Part shown: in pieces, positions 7,590 through 17,453 of the stretch
Position numbering within the stretch: position 1 is the stretch's first letter
How the letters are laid out: every line of letters starts with the position of its first letter
Origin: Paenibacillus sp. NFR01
Lineage (GTDB): Bacteria > Bacillota > Bacilli > Paenibacillales > Paenibacillaceae
Assembly: GCF_900111565.1 (NCBI RefSeq)
Contig: NZ_FOIK01000003.1
Span: 124,001-188,000, forward strand
Length of the DNA stretch: 64,000 nt
Direction: 5' to 3'
Made by a program: the position numbers and the translations under genes
The notes under the pieces: generated by a model
Databases searched by the model: none
Told to the model about the DNA's origin: nothing
Seen by the model: the letters and a program-made list of their open reading frames with translations, nothing else

Positions 7590-8729
7590 ATGAGTACACC
7601 TACAGCCCCTGAACAACGCACAGTTACGCCATTCCGCTATGATATCGTGGGCAGCTTCCTGCGCCCGGCTGCTTTGAAAGAGGCAAGAGCGAAATTCCAG
7701 AACGGTGAACTTACCGCCGAACAGCTGACTGAAGTAGAGAACGCCGAAATCACCAAGCTGGTGCAGAAGCAGCAAGAGGTCGGGCTGAAGGCCGTGACGG
7801 ACGGGGAATTCCGCCGTTCGTGGTGGCATCTGGATTTTTTCTGGGGACTGGACGGCGTGGAACGCACGATCATTGATCAGGGCTACCAGTTTAACGGTGC
7901 GCAGTCGAGACCGGAAACCGCGAGCCTGACCGGGACAATCGGCTACAGCAGCCACCCTTTTGTCGCCCACTATACGTTCCTGAAAAGCATTGCCGGCGGC
8001 AGCGTCGTCGCCCGCCAATCGATTCCGGCCGCGGCGCAGTTCCTGTTCGAGCTGGACCGCGCGGAGAATCAGGAGCGCACGAAAGCGATCTATCCGGACC
8101 GTCAGGAGCTGGTCGCGGATATTGCCAAGGCGTACCGGGCCGTCATTCTGGCGCTTTACGAAGCGGGCTGCCGCAGCTTGCAAATCGACGATTGCACCTG
8201 GGGCGCGCTGTGCGATGTCCAGTTCATCGCCTTTATGGATCAGATCGGCCTAGATCCGGCCGACTATGCCAATGAATTCGCGAAGCTGAATGAAGCGGTG
8301 GTAGCGGATCTGCCGGAGGACCTGGTGGTCACCACACATGTGTGCCGGGGCAACTATGTATCAACCTATGCGGGTGTAGGCGGAGGTTATGAGCCGATCG
8401 CGAAGACGCTGCTGGACATCAATAACTACTCCGGCTACTATCTGGAATTCGATACGGATCGCGCCGGCGATTTCAAACCGCTGCGGTTCCTGAAGGAGCA
8501 TCAGCAGGTTGTGCTTGGCCTGTTCTCCTCCAAAATCGGCGAGCTGGAGAGCAAGGAAGAGATTCTGAAGCGCATCGGGGAAGCCCAGCAATACGTCGAC
8601 CTGGATCGGATCTGCTTGAGCCCGCAATGCGGCTTCGCTTCGACGGAGGAAGGCAATCACCTGACTGAGGAGCAGCAGTGGAACAAGCTGGCCTTTATCA
8701 AAGAGATTGCCGATGAAATCTGGAAATAA
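7590..8729 (+). CDS. MetE C-terminal-domain family protein (YxjG/YxjH-like)
   Basis: The ~379-residue protein matches stand-alone MetE-C proteins. The zinc ligand pattern is present: THVCRGNY (His and Cys) and LSPQCGF (Cys), with QIDDCTW between them. These proteins are cobalamin-independent methyltransferases for homocysteine or a related thiol. The ATG at 7590 is preferred because AAGGAG lies 9 nt upstream; the ATG at 7584 is only 3 nt from it. B. subtilis homologues are under S-box control, but I could not find S-box motifs in the ~260 bp upstream. The true methyl donor is unknown. Confidence 0.85.
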   Translation: MSTPTAPEQRTVTPFRYDIVGSFLRPAALKEARAKFQNGELTAEQLTEVENAEITKLVQKQQEVGLKAVTDGEFRRSWWHLDFFWGLDGVERTIIDQGYQFNGAQSRPETASLTGTIGYSSHPFVAHYTFLKSIAGGSVVARQSIPAAAQFLFELDRAENQERTKAIYPDRQELVADIAKAYRAVILALYEAGCRSLQIDDCTWGALCDVQFIAFMDQIGLDPADYANEFAKLNEAVVADLPEDLVVTTHVCRGNYVSTYAGVGGGYEPIAKTLLDINNYSGYYLEFDTDRAGDFKPLRFLKEHQQVVLGLFSSKIGELESKEEILKRIGEAQQYVDLDRICLSPQCGFASTEEGNHLTEEQQWNKLAFIKEIADEIWK

Positions 8730-8750
8730 TGATCTAAGGGAATCCGTCCT

Positions 8751-9119
8751 TTAGAAATGTGCGGCAATAACGGCAAGCAGCGCTAAGAGGGCCGGAAGAC
8801 CCTGCATGAGCAGGATGGATCTCTTGGCGGTAATGCCGCCATAGATTGCTGCGACAACGACGCAGAGTACAAAGAACAGCTGGAGCTGATAGCTGAACGT
8901 ATCGTTCGGGTGGAAGAGGCCCCAGGCCAGGCCGGCGGCCAGAAAGCCGTTGTATAGCCCCTGATTGGCTGCCAGCGATTTCGTATCGCGGGCGAACTGA
9001 GGTGTCGTGCCAAAGGCTTTTTGCCCGCGGGGAGTCGTCCATAGAAACATTTCCAGAATCAGTATGTATACATGCTCCAGCGCTACAATAGCAACGAGAA
9101 TGGTGCTAAGAATGGCCAT
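8751..9119 (-). CDS. DUF1304 family membrane protein
   Basis: The 122-residue protein has four hydrophobic helices. It carries the DUF1304 pattern: ALEHVYILILEMFLW at the start, then ANQGLYNGFLAAGLAWGL, and a final glycine- and alanine-rich helix. An AGAGGGAT site precedes the ATG. The function is unknown; family members are small inner-membrane proteins. It is convergent with the MetE-like gene and divergent from the FIST gene. Confidence 0.85.
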   Translation of the reverse strand: MAILSTILVAIVALEHVYILILEMFLWTTPRGQKAFGTTPQFARDTKSLAANQGLYNGFLAAGLAWGLFHPNDTFSYQLQLFFVLCVVVAAIYGGITAKRSILLMQGLPALLALLAVIAAHF

Positions 9120-9226
9120 TTTATCCCTCTTTTCTTCATCTAAATAAATTGATTAAAATATAATTTTGCACCACTAATATATCCAAAGGATGCCGCTCTG
9201 TCAATTTAGCGGATTCAACAGGGACA

Positions 9227-9257
9227 CAGCCCGGGAACTCCCGGGCTATATTTATTT
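9227..9257 (+). terminator. Terminator-like GC hairpin upstream of the FIST gene
   Basis: AGCCCGGG-AACT-CCCGGGCT (9227-9246) is followed by ATATTTATTTT. It lies between two divergent genes, where a terminator has no obvious upstream transcript, so it may be a leader hairpin or mark a small unannotated transcript. Confidence 0.45.
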
Positions 9258-9378
9258 TCAATTTAATAGAATCAATAGAATTATTCTTTATTGTGAGGAA
9301 ATGAAAGGGACTTTATACTCAATTGTGCAAGAGCATTTAGGTTAAACTTGGAATCTATTTCTACTGGAGGTGTTGTCG

Positions 9379-10479
9379 ATGAAGTATTCTGTAGGCAGAA
9401 GCTCGAAACAGGACATCAGGGAAGCCGTAACGGAAGCCGCGGCCGGGATCGGCTCACCAAGGCTGCTTTTGTTTTTCTCGGATGTGGGACATTTTGAGGA
9501 ATACAATGAAGAGATCAACGCGAGATTTAATGGCAGCATTATCCTGGGTTCGACGACCTTTGCCGGGTTTTGCAAAGACGGGGCGTACAAGGAAGGCCTG
9601 CTGGTCATGGGAATCGAGGAAGGAATCGAATGTTATGCCGACGTGCTGGAAGAAGCCAGCCGGTTCCCGCTGAAGTATGTGGAGCGGATCGAACGCTCGC
9701 TCGGACAATTCTCCGATTTGAGCAATACGATATGCTTCGAGATTTCCACGGCGTTAATGAGCTGCGAGGAACTGGTGCTCTCGACGCTGAATTCGGTTCT
9801 GGATGAGAAAGGCATCCCTTTGTTCGGGGGATCGGCCGGCGATCACGGCCGAGCGGAACGGACAATGATCTCGCTGAATGGCAAGGTACACAATAATGCC
9901 TGCGCTTTTGTATTCATCAAGAATCTGGGCGGAAAGATCCGAATGTACCGGGAAAACATCTATAAACCTACGCAGCATCATTTTACGGCCACCAAGGTGG
10001 ATGAGCGCAACCGGATCGTCCATGAATATGACAACCGGCCGGCTGCCGTGGTCGTTGCGGAAGCCCTGAATACGACGATAGACGGCCTGCCGAAATATCT
10101 GGACGGCTATCCGATGGGCCGCATTATCGGGAACGAGATGTACATTACCGCCAATCAGGCGGTTACAGGCGGGCAGGGAATGTCCTATCACGCCAAGGTG
10201 TACAACAACTCGCAAATGGTGCTGCTGGAGCCGGACGATTACAAGACGGTTATACATAATACGATTGAAACGGTGAAAAAGGATATCCCCCGGCCTTCGC
10301 TGGCCCTCATGGTCAATTGTCTGGCCCGGTCGATGCTGTTTGAGGGGGACGGATACTTAGATGATTTTGCGCGGGATATGAGCATGGCCCTGGGAGATTA
10401 CATCGGTTTTGCCGGATACGGCGAGCAGCTGGGGCAACAGCATTTCAACCAGACCATGGTCCTGGCTGTATTCGAATAG
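9379..10479 (+). CDS. FIST domain sensor protein
   Basis: The ~366-residue protein has FIST_N (about 20-200) and FIST_C (about 210-360) character, with [18 protein letters not shown] and a C-terminal [21 protein letters not shown] domains are predicted small-ligand sensors, possibly for amino acids, linked to signalling domains. The ATG at 9379 follows GGAGG by 8 nt; a GTG at 9370 overlaps that site. The stop is 16 nt before a gene for a soluble chemoreceptor-type protein. I infer that the FIST protein senses and the partner signals, in place of a membrane receptor. Confidence 0.85.
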   Translation: MKYSVGRSSKQDIREAVTEAAAGIGSPRLLLFFSDVGHFEEYNEEINARFNGSIILGSTTFAGFCKDGAYKEGLLVMGIEEGIECYADVLEEASRFPLKYVERIERSLGQFSDLSNTICFEISTALMSCEELVLSTLNSVLDEKGIPLFGGSAGDHGRAERTMISLNGKVHNNACAFVFIKNLGGKIRMYRENIYKPTQHHFTATKVDERNRIVHEYDNRPAAVVVAEALNTTIDGLPKYLDGYPMGRIIGNEMYITANQAVTGGQGMSYHAKVYNNSQMVLLEPDDYKTVIHNTIETVKKDIPRPSLALMVNCLARSMLFEGDGYLDDFARDMSMALGDYIGFAGYGEQLGQQHFNQTMVLAVFE

Positions 10480-10495
10480 TGAGGCGGGTATACAT

Positions 10496-11503
10496 ATGAA
10501 ATGGTTCAGATCGACGGATAAAACGAATGCCGATGCCGCGGAGCAAATCGCGGTGACAATGGAGACGACAGCGAAGCCTGAGCCGGCGATCGCTGTGCCC
10601 GAGGATTGCGATAAGGAAGTATTGTACGGCGTTATGCACATTAACAAGAAACTCGGCCAGTTTATGAACGAAGAGGTCATCGTCACGCAATCCATCCACG
10701 ATATCGGGACGACGTACTCGCAGATTAACGGCATTCAGGACATGATCTCCAGTCTCGATGCCAATTTCAATGAATTCCGGCAGTACGCTCAGAAGATCGA
10801 CGGCGTGATGAACCAGACGGATACGGCCGTTCAGCAAGCCGATGATAAAATGGGCGTTCTCTCGGAAAAGCTGGACGGCACCTGCGGGCAGCTCCATTCC
10901 ATTACGGACGCCTTTCAGGTGCTGGAGCAGAATTTCAAGCATATCATGCATATGTCCGCCGGCATTACGGAGATTGCCAGCAGCACGAACCTGCTGGCGC
11001 TGAACGCGTCCATTGAAGCGGCGCGCGCAGGCGACGCAGGCCGGGGATTTGCTGTGGTCGCGGAGGAAATCCGCAAGCTGTCCGGCTCAACCGCTCAATT
11101 GGTCAGCGGTATCGACGAGAGCGTAAACGCCCTCTATCGCAGCATTGACGCCTTGAAAGACAACATCCGGCACACTACAGCCACGATCCAGGATAACTAT
11201 GAATACGCCCAGAACGTGCAGCAGGATTTCAAGGAAGTGGCCGAATGCACGGTAGAAGTTAAAAATTTCAGCCAACGGATTATTACCGGCATTGAAAGCA
11301 CCAGCTCGCAGATCAATAACGCGGCATCCGGCGTAGGCTCCGCAGCCGCACTGGTATCTTCCCTCGGCAGCAAACTGGAGCAGCTTAATCTGCGGTTGAG
11401 CAAAAGATCCATCATTATCTGCAGCATTACCGACTTCCTGCAGCAGATCGAAAATTTGCTTACGGATTCCGTAAGCCGCAAAGGGTCAAAGCCTAAACAC
11501 TGA
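10496..11503 (+). CDS. Soluble methyl-accepting chemotaxis-type protein
   Basis: About 335 residues with no transmembrane segment. The MCP signalling tip is clear near residue 165: [20 protein letters not shown], then [18 protein letters not shown]. The rest is predicted helical coiled coil ([18 protein letters not shown] and onward). There is no HAMP, PAS or other sensor domain, so sensing must come from a partner, most likely the FIST protein encoded 16 nt upstream. The start ATG is preceded by GAGGCGGG. Control of CheA kinase in the cytoplasm is the expected output. Confidence 0.88.
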   Translation: MKWFRSTDKTNADAAEQIAVTMETTAKPEPAIAVPEDCDKEVLYGVMHINKKLGQFMNEEVIVTQSIHDIGTTYSQINGIQDMISSLDANFNEFRQYAQKIDGVMNQTDTAVQQADDKMGVLSEKLDGTCGQLHSITDAFQVLEQNFKHIMHMSAGITEIASSTNLLALNASIEAARAGDAGRGFAVVAEEIRKLSGSTAQLVSGIDESVNALYRSIDALKDNIRHTTATIQDNYEYAQNVQQDFKEVAECTVEVKNFSQRIITGIESTSSQINNAASGVGSAAALVSSLGSKLEQLNLRLSKRSIIICSITDFLQQIENLLTDSVSRKGSKPKH

Positions 11504-11836
11504 TTGGAGTAAGCCGGCCGTCCCTTTCGGGTATGCTTCCGGCGGGGGCGGGCCGGTATAAATCGATTTTCCAGGCCGAAGCGGATCGTTGAAGATATGC
11601 ATAAGCTCAAGTCATAATCGCCCAGTAGATAGAGCGGCGAGAGATAGGGCAGGATCCGGCATAGAGCGGCGAGGAGCAACTTTTTTTCAGTGATTGGTTT
11701 CATCCATGGTTTCTGCCCGGCGATATTCCGGTAGGTGCCGTCTGCTTGTCCGCAAAACTTTATATTTTAATAGTCACACATTTATCATAAAATAGAACTG
11801 TTATCCTTCAAATCACAGTGTATAAGGACGGTAAAT
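11504..11836. other. Intergenic region before mqo
   Basis: These 333 bp hold no convincing gene. A minus-strand frame starting near 11703 continues into the chemoreceptor gene antisense and lacks recognisable domains. The last ~80 bp are AT-rich and probably hold the mqo promoter, but no clear -35/-10 pair with good spacing was found. Confidence 0.5.
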
Positions 11837-13327
11837 ATGAGCGACGGACAAACCAAAACAGACGTTATCTTAATTGGTGCCGGGATCATGAGCGCAACAC
11901 TTGGAGCATTACTGAAGGAATTAGTACCGGAATGGAGCATTACCGTGTTTGAGCGGCGCGGAAGCGCAGGCGAAGAAAGCTCGGGCGAATGGAACAATGC
12001 GGGAACGGGGCACTCCTCGCTGTGCGAGCTGAATTACACTTCGGAAAAGCCGGACGGAACGATGGATATCCGTAAGGCGATTAAAGTAAACGAGGAATTT
12101 CAGGTATCCAAGCAGTTCTGGTCCCATCTGGTGAACAGCGGGCTGATCCATCGCCCACGGGAGTTCATCGTGCCGGTGCCGCATATGAGTTTTGTGCAGG
12201 GCCCCAAAGATGTTGCCTTTTTACGAAAGCGGTATCAAGCGATGGCCGCACATCCGCTGTTTGCGGGGATGGAGTATTCCGAGGACCCGGTGAAGCTGGC
12301 GGAATGGATTCCGCTGATGATGAAGAGCCGGGCAAGCGGACAGCCCATTGCAGCGACCCGAAGCACGGCGGGAACCGACGTGAACTTCGGGGCGCTGACG
12401 CGCATGTTGTTCGACCATCTGCAAAGCCGGGATGTAGCGATCCATTACAACCGCCAGGTGGAGGACTTACGGCGCAGCAGCGACGGCAGCTGGGACTTAA
12501 AGGTAAGAAATCCTGATAACGGTACCAGCGAGCGCCATCAGGCGAAATTCGTATTTATCGGCGGGGGCGGCGGAAGCCTGCATTTGCTGCAGAAGTCCGG
12601 CATTCCGGAGGGTAAAGGCATCGGCGGCTTTCCGGTCAGCGGATTGTTTATGGTGTGCCAGAATCCGGAGGTCGTGCAGCAGCATCACGCCAAGGTGTAC
12701 GGCCAGGCCCCGGTCGGCGCGCCGCCGATGTCCGTTCCGCATCTGGATACCCGCTTCATTGAAAATAAAGAGTCGCTGCTGTTCGGGCCATTCGCCGGAT
12801 TTACGCCCAAATTCCTGAAATTCGGGTCAAACCTCGATTTGATTGCTTCGGTCAAACCGCATAATCTGCTGACGATGCTGGCGGCCGGCGTGAAGAACGC
12901 TTCCCTGACCGCTTACCTCATCAAGCAGGTGATGCTGTCGAAGGAACAGCGGATGGAATCGCTGCGCGAATTCGTGCCGGAAGCCCGGAGCGAGGATTGG
13001 CGTCTGATGGTTGCCGGCCAGCGGGTGCAGATTATTAAAGATACCGCAGCCGGCAAAGGAACGCTGCAGTTCGGCACGGAGGTCATCAGCGCCGCTGACG
13101 GCTCGGTAGCCGCGCTGCTCGGCGCATCGCCCGGCGCGTCAACGGCGGTGTCGATTATGCTGGAGCTGATCGGTAAATGCTTTCCGCAGCATATGCCGGC
13201 GTGGGAGCCGAAGCTGACGGAGATGATTCCGTCGTACGGACTTTCGCTGGCGGAGCATCCTGAACTTATCCCCGGGATTCATGAAGCAACGTCCCGGACG
13301 CTGGGGCTGGATCAGGCTATCGAATAA
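11837..13327 (+). CDS. mqo: Malate:quinone oxidoreductase
   Basis: The 496-residue protein starts with an FAD-binding Rossmann motif, [15 protein letters not shown], followed by the family-specific [17 protein letters not shown] and [31 protein letters not shown] and [10 protein letters not shown] are further conserved Mqo sequences. Mqo is a peripheral membrane flavoprotein that oxidises malate to oxaloacetate and reduces quinone, linking the TCA cycle to respiration. It appears monocistronic, with a hairpin terminator just after the stop. Confidence 0.95.
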   Translation: MSDGQTKTDVILIGAGIMSATLGALLKELVPEWSITVFERRGSAGEESSGEWNNAGTGHSSLCELNYTSEKPDGTMDIRKAIKVNEEFQVSKQFWSHLVNSGLIHRPREFIVPVPHMSFVQGPKDVAFLRKRYQAMAAHPLFAGMEYSEDPVKLAEWIPLMMKSRASGQPIAATRSTAGTDVNFGALTRMLFDHLQSRDVAIHYNRQVEDLRRSSDGSWDLKVRNPDNGTSERHQAKFVFIGGGGGSLHLLQKSGIPEGKGIGGFPVSGLFMVCQNPEVVQQHHAKVYGQAPVGAPPMSVPHLDTRFIENKESLLFGPFAGFTPKFLKFGSNLDLIASVKPHNLLTMLAAGVKNASLTAYLIKQVMLSKEQRMESLREFVPEARSEDWRLMVAGQRVQIIKDTAAGKGTLQFGTEVISAADGSVAALLGASPGASTAVSIMLELIGKCFPQHMPAWEPKLTEMIPSYGLSLAEHPELIPGIHEATSRTLGLDQAIE

Positions 13328-13338
13328 TCTCGCGATCT

Positions 13339-13373
13339 AACCCGCAACCGCCATGCCGGCTGCGGGTTTTTCT
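13339..13373 (+). terminator. mqo terminator
   Basis: AACCCGCA (13339-13346) pairs with TGCGGGTT (13361-13368), with further CCG/CGG pairing inside, followed by a T-rich tail. Confidence 0.75.
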
Positions 13374-13495
13374 GTCTCTCCGTTTCCGGTGAGGGCCAAG
13401 GGGAGGCTGTTTTTTCCACATCGGCAAATCCGGGTATAGTATAATTGAAGGACAAGCGCGAATTTTGTAAGAAAAGGGCGAAAGGAAGATCCTCT

Positions 13496-14752
13496 TTGTT
13501 TGAAGCATTGTTGCTCAATTTCTTGTTTTTGCTCTTCCCCGTCATCATTTATCTGCTGTTTTTCGAAATGCTGCCCGGAGGCTATCACCGGGGGTTATTG
13601 CTGGGATTGACGGCGGTAACGATGATTTTATGCATGCTGAAGCCGATTCAGCTCGACAACGGCTTTATCTTTGATCTGCGGTATGTGCCGTTCCTTATTG
13701 TGGCCTTGTATGGAAGCTATAAATATGTCATTCCAATATACGCACTGCTCAATCTCATCCGGCTGTACGTCGGCGGAGAGGGCATGCTGCCCTCCTTCCT
13801 GTTCTCCACGGCAGTGCTGGTTCTGGTACCGCTGTACAGCCGCAGATTTCTCCGCTTCAGCTCCCGGGGGCGGGTGACGGCGGCAGTTGTGATAACCCTG
13901 CTGACCATGAGCGGCTATCTGCTCAGCCTGTGTCTTATTACCCGGCAGGTGAACCAGGAGTTCTGTGTGCTTGCGATAAATGCGCTGACGGTCTACAGCG
14001 GGGTCATGGGCGTCATTATGATTCTGATTGAGCGGATCCTGACGAATATCCGCAGCCGCGACCGGATGATTCAGACGGAACGGCTCATGGTTGTCAGCGA
14101 GCTGGCGGCCAGCGTGTCCCATGAGATCCGCAATCCCCTGACCGTGACGGGCGGATTTTTGCAGTTGCTGATCAGTTCTCCGAATATCACGGAGCGGGAG
14201 CGGGGGTTCGTTCGGTTGTCCCTGCAGGAGCTGCAGCGGGCGGAGAAGATTGTCAGCGATTTTCTTTCCTTTGCCAAACCTCAGCTGGACAACATGGTAA
14301 ATGCCGATATGCGGGAAGATCTGGAGTATACGACCAATGTCATTATGCCGTATGCTTCGATTCATAAGGTCGAGGTCGATTTTCACTTCAGCAACACGCT
14401 GCTGCTCCGTTATGACCGGAACCAGATTCAGCAGAGTCTGATTAACTTGTACAAAAACGCCATCGAAGCCATGAAGGTGAAGGGGGGCGGCACGCTTACC
14501 ATCGATGCCTATGAGCAGAAGCAGAACCTGGTGCTCAGCATCCGCGACAATGGCGTAGGGATGACCCGGGATGAAATTTCGCGGCTCGGACGGCCTTATT
14601 ATTCGACCAAAGAGGAAGGCACCGGACTGGGCATGCTGATGGTGTACAGCACGGTCAGCAAATTAAAGGGTTCGATCGAGGTCCGCAGCGAAAAAGGGGA
14701 AGGCACGACGTTTCTGCTGATTTTTCCGGCGGAATCCCCGGCTACGGCATAA
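13496..14752 (+). CDS. Membrane sensor histidine kinase, KinB-like (5TMR-LYT type)
   Basis: About six hydrophobic segments in residues 1-185 match the 5TM-LYT sensor type: the pair DNGFIFDLRYVPFLIVALYG and PIYALLNLIRLYVGG is typical. The H-box ASVSHEIRNPLTVTGGFL (His ~209) follows, then N, G1 and G2 boxes (NAIEAM, RDNGVGM, GTGLGM). Such kinases often feed the sporulation phosphorelay. No response regulator is adjacent, which fits an orphan phosphorelay kinase. The TTG at 13496 follows AAAGGAAG by ~7 nt. The longer frame from 13445 would begin on a TATAAT (13440-13445), so the shorter start is preferred. Confidence 0.82.
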   Translation: MFEALLLNFLFLLFPVIIYLLFFEMLPGGYHRGLLLGLTAVTMILCMLKPIQLDNGFIFDLRYVPFLIVALYGSYKYVIPIYALLNLIRLYVGGEGMLPSFLFSTAVLVLVPLYSRRFLRFSSRGRVTAAVVITLLTMSGYLLSLCLITRQVNQEFCVLAINALTVYSGVMGVIMILIERILTNIRSRDRMIQTERLMVVSELAASVSHEIRNPLTVTGGFLQLLISSPNITERERGFVRLSLQELQRAEKIVSDFLSFAKPQLDNMVNADMREDLEYTTNVIMPYASIHKVEVDFHFSNTLLLRYDRNQIQQSLINLYKNAIEAMKVKGGGTLTIDAYEQKQNLVLSIRDNGVGMTRDEISRLGRPYYSTKEEGTGLGMLMVYSTVSKLKGSIEVRSEKGEGTTFLLIFPAESPATA

Positions 14753-14792
14753 ACCCTCGGTGCCAAGAATACGAGGTTAAGGGAGGATGTCC

Positions 14793-15269
14793 ATGATCGC
14801 TGAATTGAAGCGTACGGAACAAGGGTACTCCGCCTGCTTTGAGCGCCATTTCAAGCAGCCGGTCGCCCGGGTCTGGGCGATGCTGACGGAGAACGGCAAG
14901 CTGCAGCAGTGGTTTCCGGAGCTGAAGGTAGAGGAATTGCGGACTGGCGGGATCATCACGTTCGATATGCAGGACGGCAGCTTTAAAACGATGGAGATTG
15001 TGGAGATGCTGCCGGAATCCGTGCTGGAATACACCTGGTCCGCAGACCTTGTCCGGTTCGAATTGTCTCCGGAGGATGGAGGCGGGTGCCGGCTGGTGCT
15101 GATCGAGAAGCTGACGCAGCTTACGGAGCATACGCCAAGGGATTTGGCCGGCTGGGATGTATGTCTGGATGTAATCGGAGCTTTGCTGGACGGACGGGAG
15201 TTTGGCCCGCGCCACCCGGTCTGGGCGAAGCGGTATGAGGAATACAAGCAGCGGATCGACGCACTGTAG
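14793..15269 (+). CDS. SRPBCC/AHSA1-like domain protein
   Basis: The ~158-residue protein shows the START-like fold pattern of the AHSA1 family: FKQPVARVWAMLTENGKLQQWFPE at the N-terminus and GWDVCLDVIGALLDG near the C-terminus. These small alpha/beta proteins have a hydrophobic ligand cavity and mostly unknown ligands. The ATG at 14793 is chosen because AAGGGAGG ends 6 nt upstream; the ATG at 14787 abuts it. A second family member lies at 26717-27142, there paired with an ArsR regulator. Confidence 0.82.
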   Translation: MIAELKRTEQGYSACFERHFKQPVARVWAMLTENGKLQQWFPELKVEELRTGGIITFDMQDGSFKTMEIVEMLPESVLEYTWSADLVRFELSPEDGGGCRLVLIEKLTQLTEHTPRDLAGWDVCLDVIGALLDGREFGPRHPVWAKRYEEYKQRIDAL

Positions 15270-15285
15270 AACAAATGAAGATCGG

Positions 15286-15315
15286 CGGAGGCCTGATACG
15301 GGTTTCCGTTTTTTT
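15286..15315 (+). terminator. Terminator after the SRPBCC gene
   Basis: CGGAGGCC and GGTTTCCG form an 8-bp stem with two G-U pairs, followed directly by seven T. Confidence 0.75.
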
Positions 15316-15466
15316 GTGCGCTGCCAATCCTTCAAATTGCATAAATTTAAAGCTGGTTGGGATAAATTTGAGACGTTATAATAGAAAGCGCTGATTAACG
15401 GACGGACGTGACTTTCCTGAGACTGGAGAGTCAACATTTATAAATACAGAGAATGGAGAGGATTAT

Positions 15467-16918
15467 TTGCTGTACGCAAAATTGAAAGAACATTGGTTTT
15501 TCAACACGAGGCGGGATATTCTTTCAGGAATGACGGTCGCGCTGGCGCTGATTCCAGAGGCGATTGCGTTCTCGATCCTGGCCGGCGTCGATCCGATGGT
15601 CGGACTGTACGCCTCCTTCTGCATTGCGGTGACGATCGCTTTTGTCGGGGGAAGAATGGGCATGATCTCGGCGGCTACGGGGGCGATGGCTTCCCTGATG
15701 GGCCCGATTATCGCGAAATACGGCATTGAGTATCTGTTCGCAGCATCGATTATGACCGGAGTAATTCAGTATTTGATGGGCGTGCTGAAGTTCGGGAGAT
15801 TTATTACGTTCATTCCGCATTCCGTCGTGACGGGTTTTGTGAATGCTTTGGCCATCATTATATTTATGGCGCAGCTTACGAACTTTGAAGGGGCCAACTG
15901 GCAGATGTACGCCATGGTCGCGGGGACGCTGGCAATTATCTATCTGCTGCCCCGGCTGACCAAAGCCGTGCCGTCGGCTCTAGTCGCCATCATCGCGATG
16001 ACGATTTTGTCCGTGTCGCTCCATCTGGATCTGCGCACCGTCGGCGATATGGGACGGATTACGCAGCAACTGCCTTTTTTTCATCTCCCGGATATCGAGC
16101 TGTCCTTGCAGGCCATTGGAAAAATCCTGCCGTTCTCGCTGGCGCTCGCCGTAGTTGGCATTACCGAATCGCTCATGACCGCGACCATCGTTGATGAAAT
16201 GACCGAGAGCAAAAGCGACAAGAACCGGGAAATCCGCGGCCAAGGTGTAGCCAACGTCATCTCCGGCCTTTTCGGCGGCATGGCCGGCTGCGCGATGATC
16301 GGGCAAACGGTGATCAACGTCAAATCGGGCGGTAGATCGCGGCTGTCCACTCTTATATCGGGTGTGTTTCTGTTGTTCCTGATTCTCGTACTCGGCAATG
16401 TGGTCAAGCAAATTCCAATGGCTGCGTTAGTCGGGGTTATGTTCATGGTCTCCATTGGGACGTTTGACTGGAACTCGCTGCGGACGCTGAACCGCATTCC
16501 GCGCAGCGATGCGCTCGTCATGCTTGTGACGGTAATGATTGTAGTGGCGACATCGGATTTGGCTATCGGCGTCGTGTCCGGCGTCGTCCTGAGCGCGGTT
16601 ATCTTCGGCTGGCGTTCCGCCCGGATCGCAGCGCATAAAGAAGAGCACGGCAGTTCGAAGACTTACCGCATTACCGGCCAGCTGTTTTTCGGCACCATGA
16701 CCCATTTTATCGACTTGTTTGATTATAAGCAGGATCCGGAAACGGTCATTATTGATTTTACAGCGTCCCATGTGTGGGATCATTCGGCGATAACGGCGAT
16801 TTCGAAGGTGAACCAGCGTTACCGGCAGGCGGGCAAGACGGTCCGGGTCACCGGGTTGAACGAGGAGAGCAGGACGCTTGTGGAGAGCATGGGACTTGCG
16901 GTATCATCGGGTCATTAA
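15467..16918 (+). CDS. SulP/SLC26 family anion permease with STAS domain
   Basis: The 483-residue protein has the SulP core: ILSGMTVALALIPEAIAFSI at the start, GLYASFCIAVTIAFVGGRMG, and IGQTVINVKSGGRSRLSTL in the middle. A cytoplasmic STAS domain follows from about residue 390 (IIDFTASHVWDHSAITAI). SulP proteins move sulfate, bicarbonate or other anions across the membrane. The TTG start at 15467 follows GGAGAGG by about 5 nt. The specific anion cannot be told from the sequence, and no sulfur-assimilation genes are nearby. Confidence 0.9.
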   Translation: MLYAKLKEHWFFNTRRDILSGMTVALALIPEAIAFSILAGVDPMVGLYASFCIAVTIAFVGGRMGMISAATGAMASLMGPIIAKYGIEYLFAASIMTGVIQYLMGVLKFGRFITFIPHSVVTGFVNALAIIIFMAQLTNFEGANWQMYAMVAGTLAIIYLLPRLTKAVPSALVAIIAMTILSVSLHLDLRTVGDMGRITQQLPFFHLPDIELSLQAIGKILPFSLALAVVGITESLMTATIVDEMTESKSDKNREIRGQGVANVISGLFGGMAGCAMIGQTVINVKSGGRSRLSTLISGVFLLFLILVLGNVVKQIPMAALVGVMFMVSIGTFDWNSLRTLNRIPRSDALVMLVTVMIVVATSDLAIGVVSGVVLSAVIFGWRSARIAAHKEEHGSSKTYRITGQLFFGTMTHFIDLFDYKQDPETVIIDFTASHVWDHSAITAISKVNQRYRQAGKTVRVTGLNEESRTLVESMGLAVSSGH

Positions 16919-16964
16919 GAAGAATTGCCTGCAACCTAAATTTGTAGCCAGGGAGACGATGGGC

Positions 16965-17420
16965 ATGAAGTTTGCAACCGCGATAGGATTGTACGGAGCC
17001 AGTGCCAAACAGCAACCGGGAATCTCTGTTCCACCGGAAATCGTCGAAGCACTGGGTGCCGGTAAGAAGCCGCCCGTACGCGTAACCATCGGCGAGTATA
17101 CGTACCGGAGCACCATAGCCAGCATGGGGGGAATATTTCTGCTGCCCTTCAGCAGCGAGCACCGCAAAGCGACCGGCCTTGGCGCCGGTGATGAAATTAC
17201 GGTGGAGCTTGAGCTCGACGATGCCCCGCGCGTCGTTGTAGTGCCGGAGGACCTGAAGGCTGCACTGGACCAGAATGCCGCCGTTCTGCAGGCTTTCGAC
17301 AAGCTATCGTACAGCAACAAACAGCGTATCGTCTTGGGCATTGCCGAGGCGAAGGCGGAAGATACCCGGCAGCGCCGGATCGCCAAAGCGGTTGCCGACC
17401 TGGAGAAGACCCTGGGCTAG
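16965..17420 (+). CDS. DUF1905/YdeI-OmpD-associated domain protein
   Basis: The ~151-residue protein has an N-terminal DUF1905-like beta domain (ISVPPEIVEALGAGKKPPVRV and YRSTIASMGG) and a C-terminal YdeI-type helical region (AFDKLSYSNKQRIVLGIAEAK). The molecular function is unknown. The ATG at 16965 follows GGGAG by 9 nt; the ATG at 16959 is only 3 nt away. The gene lies between a SulP permease and an SDR with short gaps. A second protein with this C-terminal domain type is encoded at 58511. Confidence 0.8.
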   Translation: MKFATAIGLYGASAKQQPGISVPPEIVEALGAGKKPPVRVTIGEYTYRSTIASMGGIFLLPFSSEHRKATGLGAGDEITVELELDDAPRVVVVPEDLKAALDQNAAVLQAFDKLSYSNKQRIVLGIAEAKAEDTRQRRIAKAVADLEKTLG

Positions 17421-17453
17421 TCAGGGACCTCACCCACAAAGGAGAGAATGTGC

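Noticed and set aside
11197..11703. 168-residue minus-strand frame starting in the gap before mqo
   Set aside because: Most of it is antisense to the chemoreceptor gene; the non-overlapping N-terminal part shows no recognisable family.
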